A DNA stretch of 16,845 bases from QQUD01 sp039029915 (lineage in GTDB: Bacteria > Chloroflexota > Anaerolineae > Promineifilales > Promineifilaceae). This document shows, in pieces, positions 1 through 8,138 of this stretch (positions are counted from its first letter, which is position 1; each line of letters begins with the position of its first letter). Location: assembly GCA_039029915.1 (NCBI GenBank), contig JBCCFD010000130.1, positions 1 through 16,845 of the forward strand, written 5' to 3'. A model generated the notes under the pieces. It made no database searches. It was not told the DNA's origin and saw nothing but the letters and a program-made list of their open reading frames with translations. The position numbers and the translations under genes are program-made.

Positions 1-499
1 CACCCACACCCGTTGTGACAGCACAGCCGATCAGAGCCGCCCGATCAAGCGGCATATCAGGCCGAATTTTGACGAGGGCGTGCTCATGAAGAAGCATCTG
101 TTCGGCAAACGAACCAAGGTTATAGCCTTGGTAAATGGCTTGTTTGCCGTCGGTAAGACGGTCTGAACGAGCCATCTCGTCTAAATTATCACAGGCAAAC
201 GGTTTGCCCGTTAAGCAATACCCACAGCTCCCGCAAAACATAGACATACAGCTAATAACGTGATCGCCTGACTTTAAGTAGGTCACGTCTTGGCCTACTT
301 TTTCAACAATGCCAGCTGATTCATGCCCCATAACGCTGGGTAAGTCGGTGGCGTAGCTACCATTCATAAAATGGTAGTCGCTGTGGCATACACCCGCGGC
401 TGCTGTACGCACCAGCACTTCTTTTGGTCCAGGATTATCAACCTGCAAGTTTTCAATGTTTAATGGCTTGTTGATCTCACGCAATACGGCCGCTTTCAT
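1..499 (-). CDS. Zinc-dependent alcohol dehydrogenase, 5' part (3' end outside window)
   Basis: Medium-chain zinc alcohol dehydrogenase, oxidising an alcohol or hydroxymethyl-thiol adduct with a nicotinamide cofactor in the cytoplasm. The first 166 residues are visible. Catalytic zinc ligands are in place: C38 in GVCHSD, H59-E60 in GHE, and C159 in GCAVTTG. The structural zinc lobe has C89, C92, C95 and C103 with 2, 2 and 7 residue spacing. The cofactor-binding Rossmann domain lies beyond the left edge, so substrate and cofactor class (class III/formaldehyde type or NDMA-dependent type) cannot be settled. The ATG at 499-497 is supported by an AGGAG (complement of 505-509) with 5 nt spacing. 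It is the last visible gene of the murJ/reductase cluster, 30 nt after the reductase stop. The functional link to those genes is unclear. Confidence 0.9.
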   Translation of the reverse strand, partial: MKAAVLREINKPLNIENLQVDNPGPKEVLVRTAAAGVCHSDYHFMNGSYATDLPSVMGHESAGIVEKVGQDVTYLKSGDHVISCMSMFCGSCGYCLTGKPFACDNLDEMARSDRLTDGKQAIYQGYNLGSFAEQMLLHEHALVKIRPDMPLDRAALIGCAVTTGVG

Positions 500-504
500 G
501 AGTA

Positions 505-509
505 CTCCT
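505..509 (-). promoter_or_regulatory. Ribosome binding site of the alcohol dehydrogenase gene
   Basis: The minus strand reads AGGAG here, 5 nt before the ATG at 499-497. It lies in the 30-nt gap after the reductase stop codon. It supports both the start choice and separate ribosome entry within the polycistron. Confidence 0.7.
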
Positions 510-529
510 GTGATTAATTCGCTAGTCGG

Positions 530-1372
530 TCAGTTTGTTAGCTGATTTGATAAATCATATGAGGCGAAAAGTTGGGAAAAGTTATCCTCAAAGGCGGTGT
601 CTAAATAGAGGGCGTTTAGCTGGGCCGTAACGGCCGTTTCCAATAATTCCCCCTCCACAATTGAGGCAAAAGGATTGCCGCCTAACAATCGATGAGCATA
701 GGTTAGATAGAGCCGATTCACCACATTTGCTTTGAGCAAGAGATGCATTACCTTTGGTCCAGTCGCATTGTAAATCGCTTGATACCCTAGCTCCTTGAGC
801 TGGTTGACAAGCTGTTGCCCATCAACCGATTGTTCACCAGTGATATACAGATGATCAGTTTCTTGGCGCAGGCGGTTTAGCTGCTTATGTGGGGCTGTGC
901 TGGTGGTAAAAATAAGCAGTTTACGCCCGGCAGCGGTTAAAATTTTGGGTACAGGGAAGTTTAACGACCCGCTGATGATAACAATATCTGGATGAGGTTT
1001 GAGACCCTGTGCCTCTCGCCACGCTCTTAAATCAGCAAATTTGGGGTTGTCTACATCAAGAATTTCCTGAGCCCGACCATCCTCCCAATCGCGTAAATAC
1101 CGCCCGCTGCTGATGACGACATCCGCCTGAGCCACCAGCTCTTGAAAAAGTCGCCAGTCCCGCTCATTGGTTGTGGTTTTCGGTACCATTTGGCCTTGAC
1201 CACTGGGATGGGGGACGGAGATACGGCCGTCTAGGCTGGCAATATAATTCGCATAGACAAAGGGTCGCGCACCGTCTGCGGCTAAGGCGCGAATATTGTG
1301 GGAAAGGTACAGACCCTCCAAATTTATATTAGATTGCTGTTGGGGATAAAGTTGAGTGATAGATGTGGACAT
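530..1372 (-). CDS. RibD C-terminal-domain / DHFR-fold reductase family protein
   Basis: 280 residues of the RibD_C (pyrimidine reductase, dihydrofolate-reductase fold) family, expected to use NADPH in the cytoplasm. Visible marks are NYIASLDGRIS at residues 42-52, the family's N-terminal strand and SLDG turn; the ADVVISSGRYLRD block at 83-95, where riboflavin reductases bind cofactor; and ATGPKVMHLLLKANVVNRLY at about 203-222, followed by LLGG, the usual C-terminal block. There is no N-terminal deaminase domain, so this is a stand-alone reductase and not bifunctional RibD. No other riboflavin gene is in view, so the true substrate is unknown; many homologues of this type are annotated only as dihydrofolate reductase family. 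The ATG follows the murJ TAA with no gap (TAAATG), which suggests translational coupling. Two ACGGCCGT palindromes lie inside. Confidence 0.85.
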   Translation of the reverse strand: MSTSITQLYPQQQSNINLEGLYLSHNIRALAADGARPFVYANYIASLDGRISVPHPSGQGQMVPKTTTNERDWRLFQELVAQADVVISSGRYLRDWEDGRAQEILDVDNPKFADLRAWREAQGLKPHPDIVIISGSLNFPVPKILTAAGRKLLIFTTSTAPHKQLNRLRQETDHLYITGEQSVDGQQLVNQLKELGYQAIYNATGPKVMHLLLKANVVNRLYLTYAHRLLGGNPFASIVEGELLETAVTAQLNALYLDTAFEDNFSQLFASYDLSNQLTN

Positions 1373-2923
1373 TTAGCTGACCTCAGTTTGATTTCGAGAG
1401 CGAATGAGCTGCCAAGTTTCTTGCAGTTCGCGACCCCCTAAGAGAACGTTCAGAAGAAGATAGGCCAGCCCACCAGTCGCGATAGCAAGTGGTAAAAAGA
1501 GCAGAGTGTTGCTTATTATCTGCCCAAGACTCAAAATGACCAGTGCCATGCCACCGCCAGCAAGTAGGGCTCGTCCGCCCACGATGGCTAACGGCCGTTC
1601 CCCTAAACCAGACAGTCGCCGACTGTTGATGATGAAGAGAACCACTGCTAAAAAGGTGAAGGCGACGGTGCTGGCCACTGCTAACCCAATGACGCCCCAA
1701 TCTAAGATGACCACAAATAGATAAGCAAAAACTAAATTTATTAAAAACCAGCCGATGTAGACAAACATTGGGGTGCGGGTGTCATGTTGCGCATAAAGCA
1801 GACGAGCCACGATTTCGACTGTTGCTTCGCTCACAATCCGGACACTAAAAACAACTAGAACAGAGTAAACGATTTGGGTAGATTGTGCCGTAAAAGCGCC
1901 GCCCTCCAAAAAGGTGACCAGCACGGGGCGACTGAGCAGAACCATGCCTATTGCAGCCGGAATGGTAAGCGTCCAGATAATACCCAGCGCCTTAACGGCC
2001 GTATTTTTCATACCGTCAATGTTTCCTACGTTAAAATATTCTGCCATCGTTGGGAACATGACAATAGCCACGGCCGTTCCAAGAAGCGTTTCAGGAAACT
2101 GCATGAGAGCATAAGCATAAAAATAGCCGGATGTGCTTCCTGTTGGCAATCCAGAAGCGAACCGAATAATAAATAGATCAGCCAATTGAATTGCGCCTAA
2201 TGTCACGATCCGTGGTCCCATTAGGACGATCATTTCGCGCACCCCAGCCAGGTGCACCTCCCAAGCAACGCGCAAACGCAAACGGAGTTTGAGAAAAGCT
2301 GGCATTTGGATCAAGATGTGTAGCACGCCGCTGATTACGGTGCCCCAAGCTAAGCCGTGGATGCCCATTCGGGGTACAAGAGCAAAAATTCCAATTAAAT
2401 AGCCAATATCTAGGGCAATGGGGGCTAAAGCCGGCAGCGCAAAGTGCTGGTGAGATTGCAGCATGCTGGATAGGACTCCATTACTAATGCCAAAAAAGAT
2501 AGTTTGAAGGAGAATGATGCGCATAAGCTCTGCGGTTAGCCGCTGAGTTTCGGGAGAAAAATCGGGGACGAGCAAAACGGCCGTTAACCACGGTGCAAAA
2601 ATCGTCGCCACTGCTGCCACGATCCCCAGCACTGTAAAAACGATCGTTATGACGGTGCTGGCTAAGCGCTCAGCTTCTTGAGGATCATTTTTGAGAATAT
2701 AGGCAGAATATACAGGAATGAAAGCCGCGGCTAAAGCATTGCTCGCTAAAATCGTTGAAAACACCTCCGGTAGCTGATTTGCCGCAGTAAATGCATCAAA
2801 TTGAGAAGATGTTCCAAAGATGTTTGAGATTAACTGTAGCCGCCATAGCCCAAAAACCTTCCCTAAACCAAGAAGGATAATGACCACCACTGAAGACCGG
2901 AAAAGTGTTCTTGCTCGATTCAT
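1373..2923 (-). CDS. murJ: MurJ/MviN-type lipid II flippase
   Basis: 516-residue polytopic membrane protein of the MurJ branch of the MOP superfamily, which flips lipid-linked peptidoglycan precursor across the cytoplasmic membrane. Length and the near-continuous run of about 14 hydrophobic helices fit the family. The N-terminal signature is recognisable: GKVFGLWRLQLISNIFG around residues 21-37, DAF at 43-45, LPEVFS and then AAAFIPVYSAY. R28 and D43 sit where MurJ has conserved cavity residues. Compared with E. coli MurJ, R18 appears as Lys and the Arg after the LP motif is replaced by Ser/Thr (alignment from memory), so substrate handling may differ slightly. A polysaccharide flippase of the same fold is the main alternative. 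It is the first gene of a minus-strand cluster with the reductase and alcohol dehydrogenase. Only a weak AAGAAAG-like ribosome site precedes the ATG. Four ACGGCCGT copies lie in the gene. Confidence 0.88.
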   Translation of the reverse strand: MNRARTLFRSSVVVIILLGLGKVFGLWRLQLISNIFGTSSQFDAFTAANQLPEVFSTILASNALAAAFIPVYSAYILKNDPQEAERLASTVITIVFTVLGIVAAVATIFAPWLTAVLLVPDFSPETQRLTAELMRIILLQTIFFGISNGVLSSMLQSHQHFALPALAPIALDIGYLIGIFALVPRMGIHGLAWGTVISGVLHILIQMPAFLKLRLRLRVAWEVHLAGVREMIVLMGPRIVTLGAIQLADLFIIRFASGLPTGSTSGYFYAYALMQFPETLLGTAVAIVMFPTMAEYFNVGNIDGMKNTAVKALGIIWTLTIPAAIGMVLLSRPVLVTFLEGGAFTAQSTQIVYSVLVVFSVRIVSEATVEIVARLLYAQHDTRTPMFVYIGWFLINLVFAYLFVVILDWGVIGLAVASTVAFTFLAVVLFIINSRRLSGLGERPLAIVGGRALLAGGGMALVILSLGQIISNTLLFLPLAIATGGLAYLLLNVLLGGRELQETWQLIRSRNQTEVS

Positions 2924-3132
2924 ACTGTTACTTTCTTGACATCTGGCCCTTACTCTAAATGACTGTTGTCATGAGTCAAATTGTTTATACTGATTCTTAG
3001 AAGACAGTCACTATAGAAAAAATCATTCCATGTCATCAAAAACGGAGGCATCCGGCCTGAATTTATGAAGTTCGCAGCCCGCTTCTGTTTGCTTTGGTAA
3101 CGGTAAAAATTTCCTAAATTTACCGGAAGCCG
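2924..3132. other. Divergent intergenic region between murJ and the first cyclase gene
   Basis: No gene is visible. It holds a candidate minus-strand promoter for murJ and a 7-bp inverted pair TGACTGT (2960-2966) / ACAGTCA (3004-3010) flanking that promoter's -10 region. It also holds a cluster of CGGTAAA/TTTACCG elements that leads into the plus-strand cyclase promoter. Confidence 0.6.
2984..3011 (-). promoter_or_regulatory. Candidate murJ operon promoter
   Basis: On the minus strand GTGACT (complement of 3006-3011) is followed after 16 nt by TATAAA (complement of 2984-2989). This would place the transcript start near 2977, giving a leader of about 54 nt. A second TTGACT closer to the gene has no good -10, so the call is tentative. 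Confidence 0.35.
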
Positions 3133-3156
3133 TTCACCAAAAAAGGGATTTTACCG
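3101..3156. repeat. Cluster of CGGTAAA / TTTACCG elements at the cyclase promoter
   Basis: CGGTAAA at 3101-3107 faces TTTACCG at 3119-3125, forming an imperfect dyad centred on CCT at 3113-3115. A third copy, TTTACCG at 3150-3156, directly abuts the -10 hexamer at 3157-3162. The placement suggests an operator, but no regulator is visible. Confidence 0.4.
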
Positions 3157-3162
3157 TATAAT
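3133..3162 (+). promoter_or_regulatory. Sigma70-type promoter of the first cyclase gene
   Basis: TTCACC (3133-3138), an 18-nt spacer and a perfect TATAAT (3157-3162). Transcription should begin near 3169, downstream of the most upstream in-frame ATG at 3164. That ATG would not be in the transcript, and this argues for the ATG at 3203 as the start. Confidence 0.6.
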
Positions 3163-3202
3163 TATGGGACGTGAAGGATTGATATCCAGCCGCGACGCTG
3201 TC

Positions 3203-6200
3203 ATGACAAATCGACCGATTAACACCTACTCAAAAAGCCAGCGCTATGGTCAAGCTGGGCGCAATTTAGCTAAGCGTCTTGCCGCCTACTTGCCCATGAC
3301 CGTCACTCGTCAAATATTGAACGAGGAACTGGGGCAGCCCGGGCAGGTGCGGTGGATTACAGCCGCAACCCTCTTTGCGGATATTTCAGGGTTCACTTCA
3401 ATGTCTGAAGCGCTTGCCGTGGATGGCCCCCGAGGTGCAGAAACATTAAATCGCCGTTTACTCATGACGTTTACAGCATTAATCAACGCCATTCATGATG
3501 CAGGTGGGGCGGTTAGCCACTTTCATGGGGATGCCATGATGGTCTATTTCCCAGACTCGGATGGTCGGGCGGCGGGACGTGCTTTGGGGTGTGCCCGCTT
3601 TATGCAGAGCTTGATGCTGACCAGCTATGCCGAGTTTGATGAAACCCCATCCGGACGAAGTAAGAAGACATTTTCACTAACGATGCGTATTGGATTGGGA
3701 TACGGCCGTTGTGTTGAAACAATCGTTGGGGATCCTAATCATACAATGGAATTTGTCCTAGCGGGTGATGCGATTGATGAAGCCGTTGAGGCAGAAGGGA
3801 AAGCGACCGCTGGTCAGGTCGTGGCTAGCCAGCATATTCTAAAAATGGCCAACTTGCCCTTTACAGAGCCGTTTCGAGTTGTTGAAGAAGTGCCCCCCGT
3901 TCCCCGAGCCAACTCACCACTTTACTGGGACTCTTTTTCCCAGTCTGCTATGGATAGCGTGCTTACCATTGCGCCCGCTTTTCTACCTAAAATCTTAGTA
4001 GAGCGTCTTAAAAACCCAAACACCCAGTTTGTTGCTGAGCATCGGCCTGCCACCAGCATGTTCGTTAAATTTGAAGGTATCGATTTCAAAAGTGAGAAAT
4101 CAGGCCAGCAGCTTCAGGAATATTATCAGTGGGTGTGGCAAGTTATTGAGCGGTATGGTGGAGATAACAGCCATCTAAATCGTATTTTGACGGGGGATAA
4201 GGGCAGCCACCTCCATATCATTTTTGGGGCACCCATTGCGCCAGATGCGCCAGAGCAAGCGATTCGCTGTGCCTTGGCTCTTCAGAGAAACCGACCGAAG
4301 TTTATTACCAAACAGCAGATTGGATTAAGTACAGGCCGCGTGTTTGCCTGTGCCGTTGGGTCTCAAAATCGGCGAGAATACACAACGGTGGGCAGTGTTG
4401 TTAATTTATCGTCACGGCTGTCTGGATTGTGTCAAGATGGGTCTGTTTTAACCGATCAGCACACTGCTGATCGCGTCCGTGAGATTTTTGTTTTTGACAC
4501 TGTTGAAAATGTAAAAATTAAAGGGGTTAAAGGGCTTTCTAAACTATTTGTTCCAATTGAAGAAAGAACGATTACGGCCCAAGCGAGAAGTCGATTTGCC
4601 CAGCCTCAGAAAATCCCGCTTGGTCGGGATGAAGAAATGGCTGTGCTGGAATCTTATTTACAAGATGGTCTACAAGGGCACGGTGAGGCAATTGTTCTCT
4701 ATGGACCGTTTGGAAGCGGCCAAATTGGCTTGCTAGGAGCGGGTGTTCACTACTGGCAAATCCGAAAAGGTCGTGTTCTGTCAGGGGTTTCGCAGCAGCA
4801 CTTTGGGCAAGAGGCATTTAGCCCTTGGTATTCTGTTTTTCAATCCCTTTTTGAATTGAGCGAAAGCATGGACACGGTCGAATTACGGGAAACGATTAAA
4901 GAGTTTTTTGAGATATATCTACCTAGCTTTGATGGAGATAGTTCACTCTTTGGTTTGCTCTTAGGGAAGCCAGAACTATTATCAGCCTTTGTTAGCAGAT
5001 TACCTCTAGATAACCAAATTGATGAGCTTTTTCCAAAGGCCGCTGTCTTACTACACCAAATTGCCATAAAACGGCCGTTGCTTATTGTTCTTGAAGACAT
5101 TCATTGGGCAGATGAGCAATCAATGCGCTTGTTAGATTATCTGTCTCGTGAACTAGCAGAGTGTCCTATTACGTTCTTGATTACTTATCGTGAATCACCG
5201 GATTTTGTTTTTTTTAATGAAGAGCGCGAGACGCAATATCGACAGCTACATCTTCATGATTTAGATCCCGATAAAGCATTGGCCATTGTGCGCCAGCAGC
5301 TACGCTCTGAGACTTTACCGAAAGTTTTAGAGCAGAGATTAGGCATTCGTGACAGAGACGGCCGTTTAAGCCCAGTGAACCCGCTGTTTTTGGAAGAATC
5401 ACTGAAATTTATTCTTTCTGAAGGGGTTCTTGATGTGGGTGACGAAAAAACTGGTGGGCACCGGCTTCGCGTTCAAGAAACAGCTATGCTTAATTTGCAG
5501 GTACCCGATCGGGTTTATGCAATTTTACTCTCAAGATTAGATCAGCTTTCTCCTGATGTTCGCAGCTTGCTACAAACAGCGGCCGTTATTGGGCGCTCAT
5601 TTGATTTAAAGACGCTGGTTTCTGTTTCCTCTTCCATTGATCATGATGAGGCTAAAGAGGCTGTCGAGACGTTGATTGCCAATGATATTATTGAGCAAGA
5701 TGGCTATGCAACTGAGCAAAAATATATCTTTAGTCATGCGCTAGCCCACGATGTGGCTTATCAATCTATTCCATATGCTCGTCGTCAAAAGCTACATGCG
5801 TCCATTGGCGATTTAATCGTGCAAGATAATCAAGATGACTTGGAACCTCATTATCCGTTATTAGCCTACCATTTTGGGCAAACGGATCGGCATGAAACAG
5901 GTCTTATTTATGCCATTGCAGCTGGTGACGCTGCAGCAGAAAGTTTTGATAACGAGGTGGCCTCAAACTATTACCGACGGGCTGTGTACCATTTATCGTT
6001 GCTAAACGAGAAGACACATTGGCAAACGGCCGTTCATGTTCTTATGTCTCGGGCAAAGGTTAATCGGCTTCGTGGAGAGTTTCAACGAGCCACGCAAGCG
6101 GGCAATGACGCTCTAAAACTTTGTCTTCTCTATGGGTCCACTTCCCATACATTACCAATTTACAATTTACTGGCAGAAATTAAATATGATCAGGCTCGCT

Positions 6201-7360
6201 ACACAGATGGTATGAAGCTGGCAGATAAAGTAATCAACACCGTAGCCCCAAATATGTCAGAAGTAGACTTAGCTCAGGCTTACTTAGTCAAAGGGGTCTG
6301 CACCGCTGCTCTTCACAATTTGGCGGGCGCGCTTTCGTTGTTGTATCACGTTGAAGAAATTAGTGCCGTTCAGAAAAATAAAGCGCAGCTCATAACAGCT
6401 TGGCAGGCAATGGGCATGGTTTATTCCCACCAAAATCAGCTTGAATTGGCGCGAAAAACAGCCAAAGAGGCTGTTGCCCTAGCCAGAGAGCAGCGGCTGC
6501 CGGCACTGATAAGTACTGCTCTGTTTAATCAATCAAGAATCCAAATGCGAAATGGGGAACCCGAAGATGCCCTAGAAGCAATCAACGAAGGAATTGAGCT
6601 GGCCGCAAATATATCAAAGAACTGGTACGCTCATATGCTGGTGCATCGGGCAGCGATTCATGTTTATTTTGGTCAGCTGGCTACAGCTCAGGACGATTTG
6701 AAAAAGTCTGTTGCTCTACTCGAAACGATGGATGATGGACTTGGTTTATTGCGAGCTAGATTGATGTGGGGAGTGGAATATTATCGAGCACAAGACAACT
6801 GGCCAGCTGTTCAGAAACAGCTTGTTCAGGTCGGTGAGCTTATTGCCGAACAAAAAGGCGGTAGTGAAGTACATTTACCTGAGGCGGCTCGACTTTGGCT
6901 AGGATTAAGCCACACCGCTTTTAAAATGGGTGAATTTGATCAAGCGAAACAGCTTCTTGCCAAAGCAATGCGAGTCATTGATGTTAATCAGCTACATTGG
7001 TGGCGACCCAATGCATTTTATCTTAAAGGCTTAATTGAAAGCCACGAATTTGATGATCCCCGGCACGCTCAAAATAGCTTGAAATTAGCTGTTCACTACA
7101 TTAGTGAAGGGGGTAATCCCGATGAGCTACCGCTCATTTTGATGCAATTGGCAGACGTTACAGAAGATGATCTAAAAAAGCATCAGCTTATAGAGGCTTG
7201 TATTGTGGCGGCTCAAAAACGGTCACGCTTTTTTGATAAATTAGACTGTTATAGAAAAGCGGGGCCTACTTTGAGTGAATGTGATGATCCCCGCCTGCAG
7301 CAGTTGGGAAACATGTGTTTGGCCTTTGTTGAATCTACCATGAATGATATTGAAGCCTGA
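3203..7360 (+). CDS. Soluble-adenylyl-cyclase-like protein 1 (C1-C2-NTPase-TPR), degenerate Walker A
   Basis: 1385 residues from this ATG; an in-frame ATG at 3164 would add 13, but a TATAAT lies directly before it. The order matches animal ADCY10. C1 (about 45-215) has FADISGFT with D60 and HGD with D110, the two metal aspartates. C2 (about 280-415) has Lys289 at the first metal position but carries the other half-site: K333 in TGDKG, T394 in REYTTVG, N401 and R405 in VVNLSSRL. One composite ATP-to-cAMP site is expected. The NTPase follows (about 470-890): its P-loop GPFGSGQI (501-508) has Gln and Ile for Lys and Ser/Thr, while Walker B LIVLEDIHWAD is intact, as are NPLFLEE (about 726) and the HALAHDVAY block. 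TPR-like helices fill about 900-1370. No membrane helix is seen, so it is probably cytoplasmic. Cyclase activity is inferred; a non-catalytic sensor is the alternative. Confidence 0.85.
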   Translation: MTNRPINTYSKSQRYGQAGRNLAKRLAAYLPMTVTRQILNEELGQPGQVRWITAATLFADISGFTSMSEALAVDGPRGAETLNRRLLMTFTALINAIHDAGGAVSHFHGDAMMVYFPDSDGRAAGRALGCARFMQSLMLTSYAEFDETPSGRSKKTFSLTMRIGLGYGRCVETIVGDPNHTMEFVLAGDAIDEAVEAEGKATAGQVVASQHILKMANLPFTEPFRVVEEVPPVPRANSPLYWDSFSQSAMDSVLTIAPAFLPKILVERLKNPNTQFVAEHRPATSMFVKFEGIDFKSEKSGQQLQEYYQWVWQVIERYGGDNSHLNRILTGDKGSHLHIIFGAPIAPDAPEQAIRCALALQRNRPKFITKQQIGLSTGRVFACAVGSQNRREYTTVGSVVNLSSRLSGLCQDGSVLTDQHTADRVREIFVFDTVENVKIKGVKGLSKLFVPIEERTITAQARSRFAQPQKIPLGRDEEMAVLESYLQDGLQGHGEAIVLYGPFGSGQIGLLGAGVHYWQIRKGRVLSGVSQQHFGQEAFSPWYSVFQSLFELSESMDTVELRETIKEFFEIYLPSFDGDSSLFGLLLGKPELLSAFVSRLPLDNQIDELFPKAAVLLHQIAIKRPLLIVLEDIHWADEQSMRLLDYLSRELAECPITFLITYRESPDFVFFNEERETQYRQLHLHDLDPDKALAIVRQQLRSETLPKVLEQRLGIRDRDGRLSPVNPLFLEESLKFILSEGVLDVGDEKTGGHRLRVQETAMLNLQVPDRVYAILLSRLDQLSPDVRSLLQTAAVIGRSFDLKTLVSVSSSIDHDEAKEAVETLIANDIIEQDGYATEQKYIFSHALAHDVAYQSIPYARRQKLHASIGDLIVQDNQDDLEPHYPLLAYHFGQTDRHETGLIYAIAAGDAAAESFDNEVASNYYRRAVYHLSLLNEKTHWQTAVHVLMSRAKVNRLRGEFQRATQAGNDALKLCLLYGSTSHTLPIYNLLAEIKYDQARYTDGMKLADKVINTVAPNMSEVDLAQAYLVKGVCTAALHNLAGALSLLYHVEEISAVQKNKAQLITAWQAMGMVYSHQNQLELARKTAKEAVALAREQRLPALISTALFNQSRIQMRNGEPEDALEAINEGIELAANISKNWYAHMLVHRAAIHVYFGQLATAQDDLKKSVALLETMDDGLGLLRARLMWGVEYYRAQDNWPAVQKQLVQVGELIAEQKGGSEVHLPEAARLWLGLSHTAFKMGEFDQAKQLLAKAMRVIDVNQLHWWRPNAFYLKGLIESHEFDDPRHAQNSLKLAVHYISEGGNPDELPLILMQLADVTEDDLKKHQLIEACIVAAQKRSRFFDKLDCYRKAGPTLSECDDPRLQQLGNMCLAFVESTMNDIEA

Positions 7361-7381
7361 TTTTACGCAGGTTTCAATATC
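7346..7381 (+). terminator. Strong stem-loop over the stop codon of cyclase gene 1
   Basis: GATATTGAAGCCTG (7346-7359) pairs with CAGGTTTCAATATC (7368-7381). This gives a 14-bp stem with one G-U pair and an 8-nt loop, and the TGA stop lies at the top of the stem. The U tract after it is short (GCTTTAG), so it may be a weak terminator, an attenuator or a 3'-end stabiliser. Confidence 0.5.
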
Positions 7382-7389
7382 GCTTTAGT

Positions 7390-7437
7390 GTTCCGAATTT
7401 TCTAAATTGTAACCTTGTTAGATAAGCGCTTCGGAAC
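7390..7437 (+). repeat. 8-bp inverted repeat in the intergenic RNA
   Basis: GTTCCGAA (7390-7397) and TTCGGAAC (7430-7437) are perfect complements separated by 32 nt. It is the second of three consecutive inverted repeats after cyclase gene 1. Confidence 0.45.
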
Positions 7438-7443
7438 CTTGAG

Positions 7444-7492
7444 GAAACGAAGTTTGTAACCGTCATTTTATTCAAAGCAGGAACTTCGTTTC
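7444..7492 (+). repeat. 11-bp perfect inverted repeat before the membrane protein gene
   Basis: GAAACGAAGTT (7444-7454) and AACTTCGTTTC (7482-7492) are perfect complements separated by 27 nt. No T tract follows, so a classical terminator is unlikely. It could be a folded leader or a two-site operator for the downstream gene pair. Confidence 0.5.
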
Positions 7493-7592
7493 ACTTTAGC
7501 AGTTACTCTCTTTGAAAAACGGCAATAGTCTGGGAAAAATGATTCTAAACAACAGGGTCGCATAGTTTCCAATCCGTCAGTAAAATAGAGGT
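7493..7592 (+). other. Leader region of the membrane protein gene
   Basis: No gene is visible. TAAAAT at 7581-7586 could be a -10 hexamer, but its -35 partner (GTCGCA at 7557-7562) is poor and the ATG follows within 7 nt. Transcription may instead start further upstream or read through from cyclase gene 1. Confidence 0.3.
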
Positions 7593-8126
7593 ATGTATCC
7601 AACAATTCCAGACATATCTTTTGAAGAAAATAACGAACGCTTGAAAGTTACGTTGCCCGTTTCCAGAAATTGGATCTTATTAATTACTTATACTGTTTTA
7701 TTGATAACGGGGATTGTTTTAACCATCGGCGGGATTGTTTTTGGTTTCCGAGTTGCATTTTCAGGCGAACGCTTTGCTTTCTGGTTTACGACATTTATTA
7801 TTTTCTTCTTGCTGATTATGTACCCTTTAGTCAAGTACATTTTTCAGCAGTGGCAATATCATGTTACAAATCGTGAGATTGTGTTTGTGAATGCAGAAGA
7901 GATGATTATTCGTCGTCCAGTTTCCATTTTAGGGATCACGACAACCTACGACCGAAGCTATGTTCAACCAATCGTTTATAGCGAAAAGTATAAAGCACTG
8001 GCTTTTTACTATGGGTCACAGCCCATTTTGTTTGCCAATGGCTTACCTTCTTCTCAGACATCCCCTCTTGCCGATTATTTGAATGAGCGGTACTTTCCTG
8101 ATTATGATGACGATGATGATGATTAG
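7593..8126 (+). CDS. Two-helix membrane protein with acidic C-terminal tail, function unknown
   Basis: 177 residues, not assigned to a named family. A short polar N-terminus (1-25) is followed by hydrophobic helices at about 27-52 and 62-85. The cytoplasmic part is about 90 residues and mostly beta-rich, with REIVFVN, EEMIIRRPVSILG and YDRSYVQPIVYSEKY. This pattern recalls small membrane-anchored PH-like domain proteins, but that is only a resemblance. The chain ends in ERYFPDY and six Asp. It lies between the two giant cyclases, 232 nt after the first and 12 nt before the second, so it is almost certainly cotranscribed with the second. A role as membrane anchor or sensor for the otherwise soluble cyclases is an inference from position. 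AGAGG lies too close to the ATG (1 nt) to be a normal ribosome site; no other in-frame ATG occurs before the first helix. Confidence 0.75.
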   Translation: MYPTIPDISFEENNERLKVTLPVSRNWILLITYTVLLITGIVLTIGGIVFGFRVAFSGERFAFWFTTFIIFFLLIMYPLVKYIFQQWQYHVTNREIVFVNAEEMIIRRPVSILGITTTYDRSYVQPIVYSEKYKALAFYYGSQPILFANGLPSSQTSPLADYLNERYFPDYDDDDDD

Positions 8127-8138
8127 CGGCGCTGGTTC

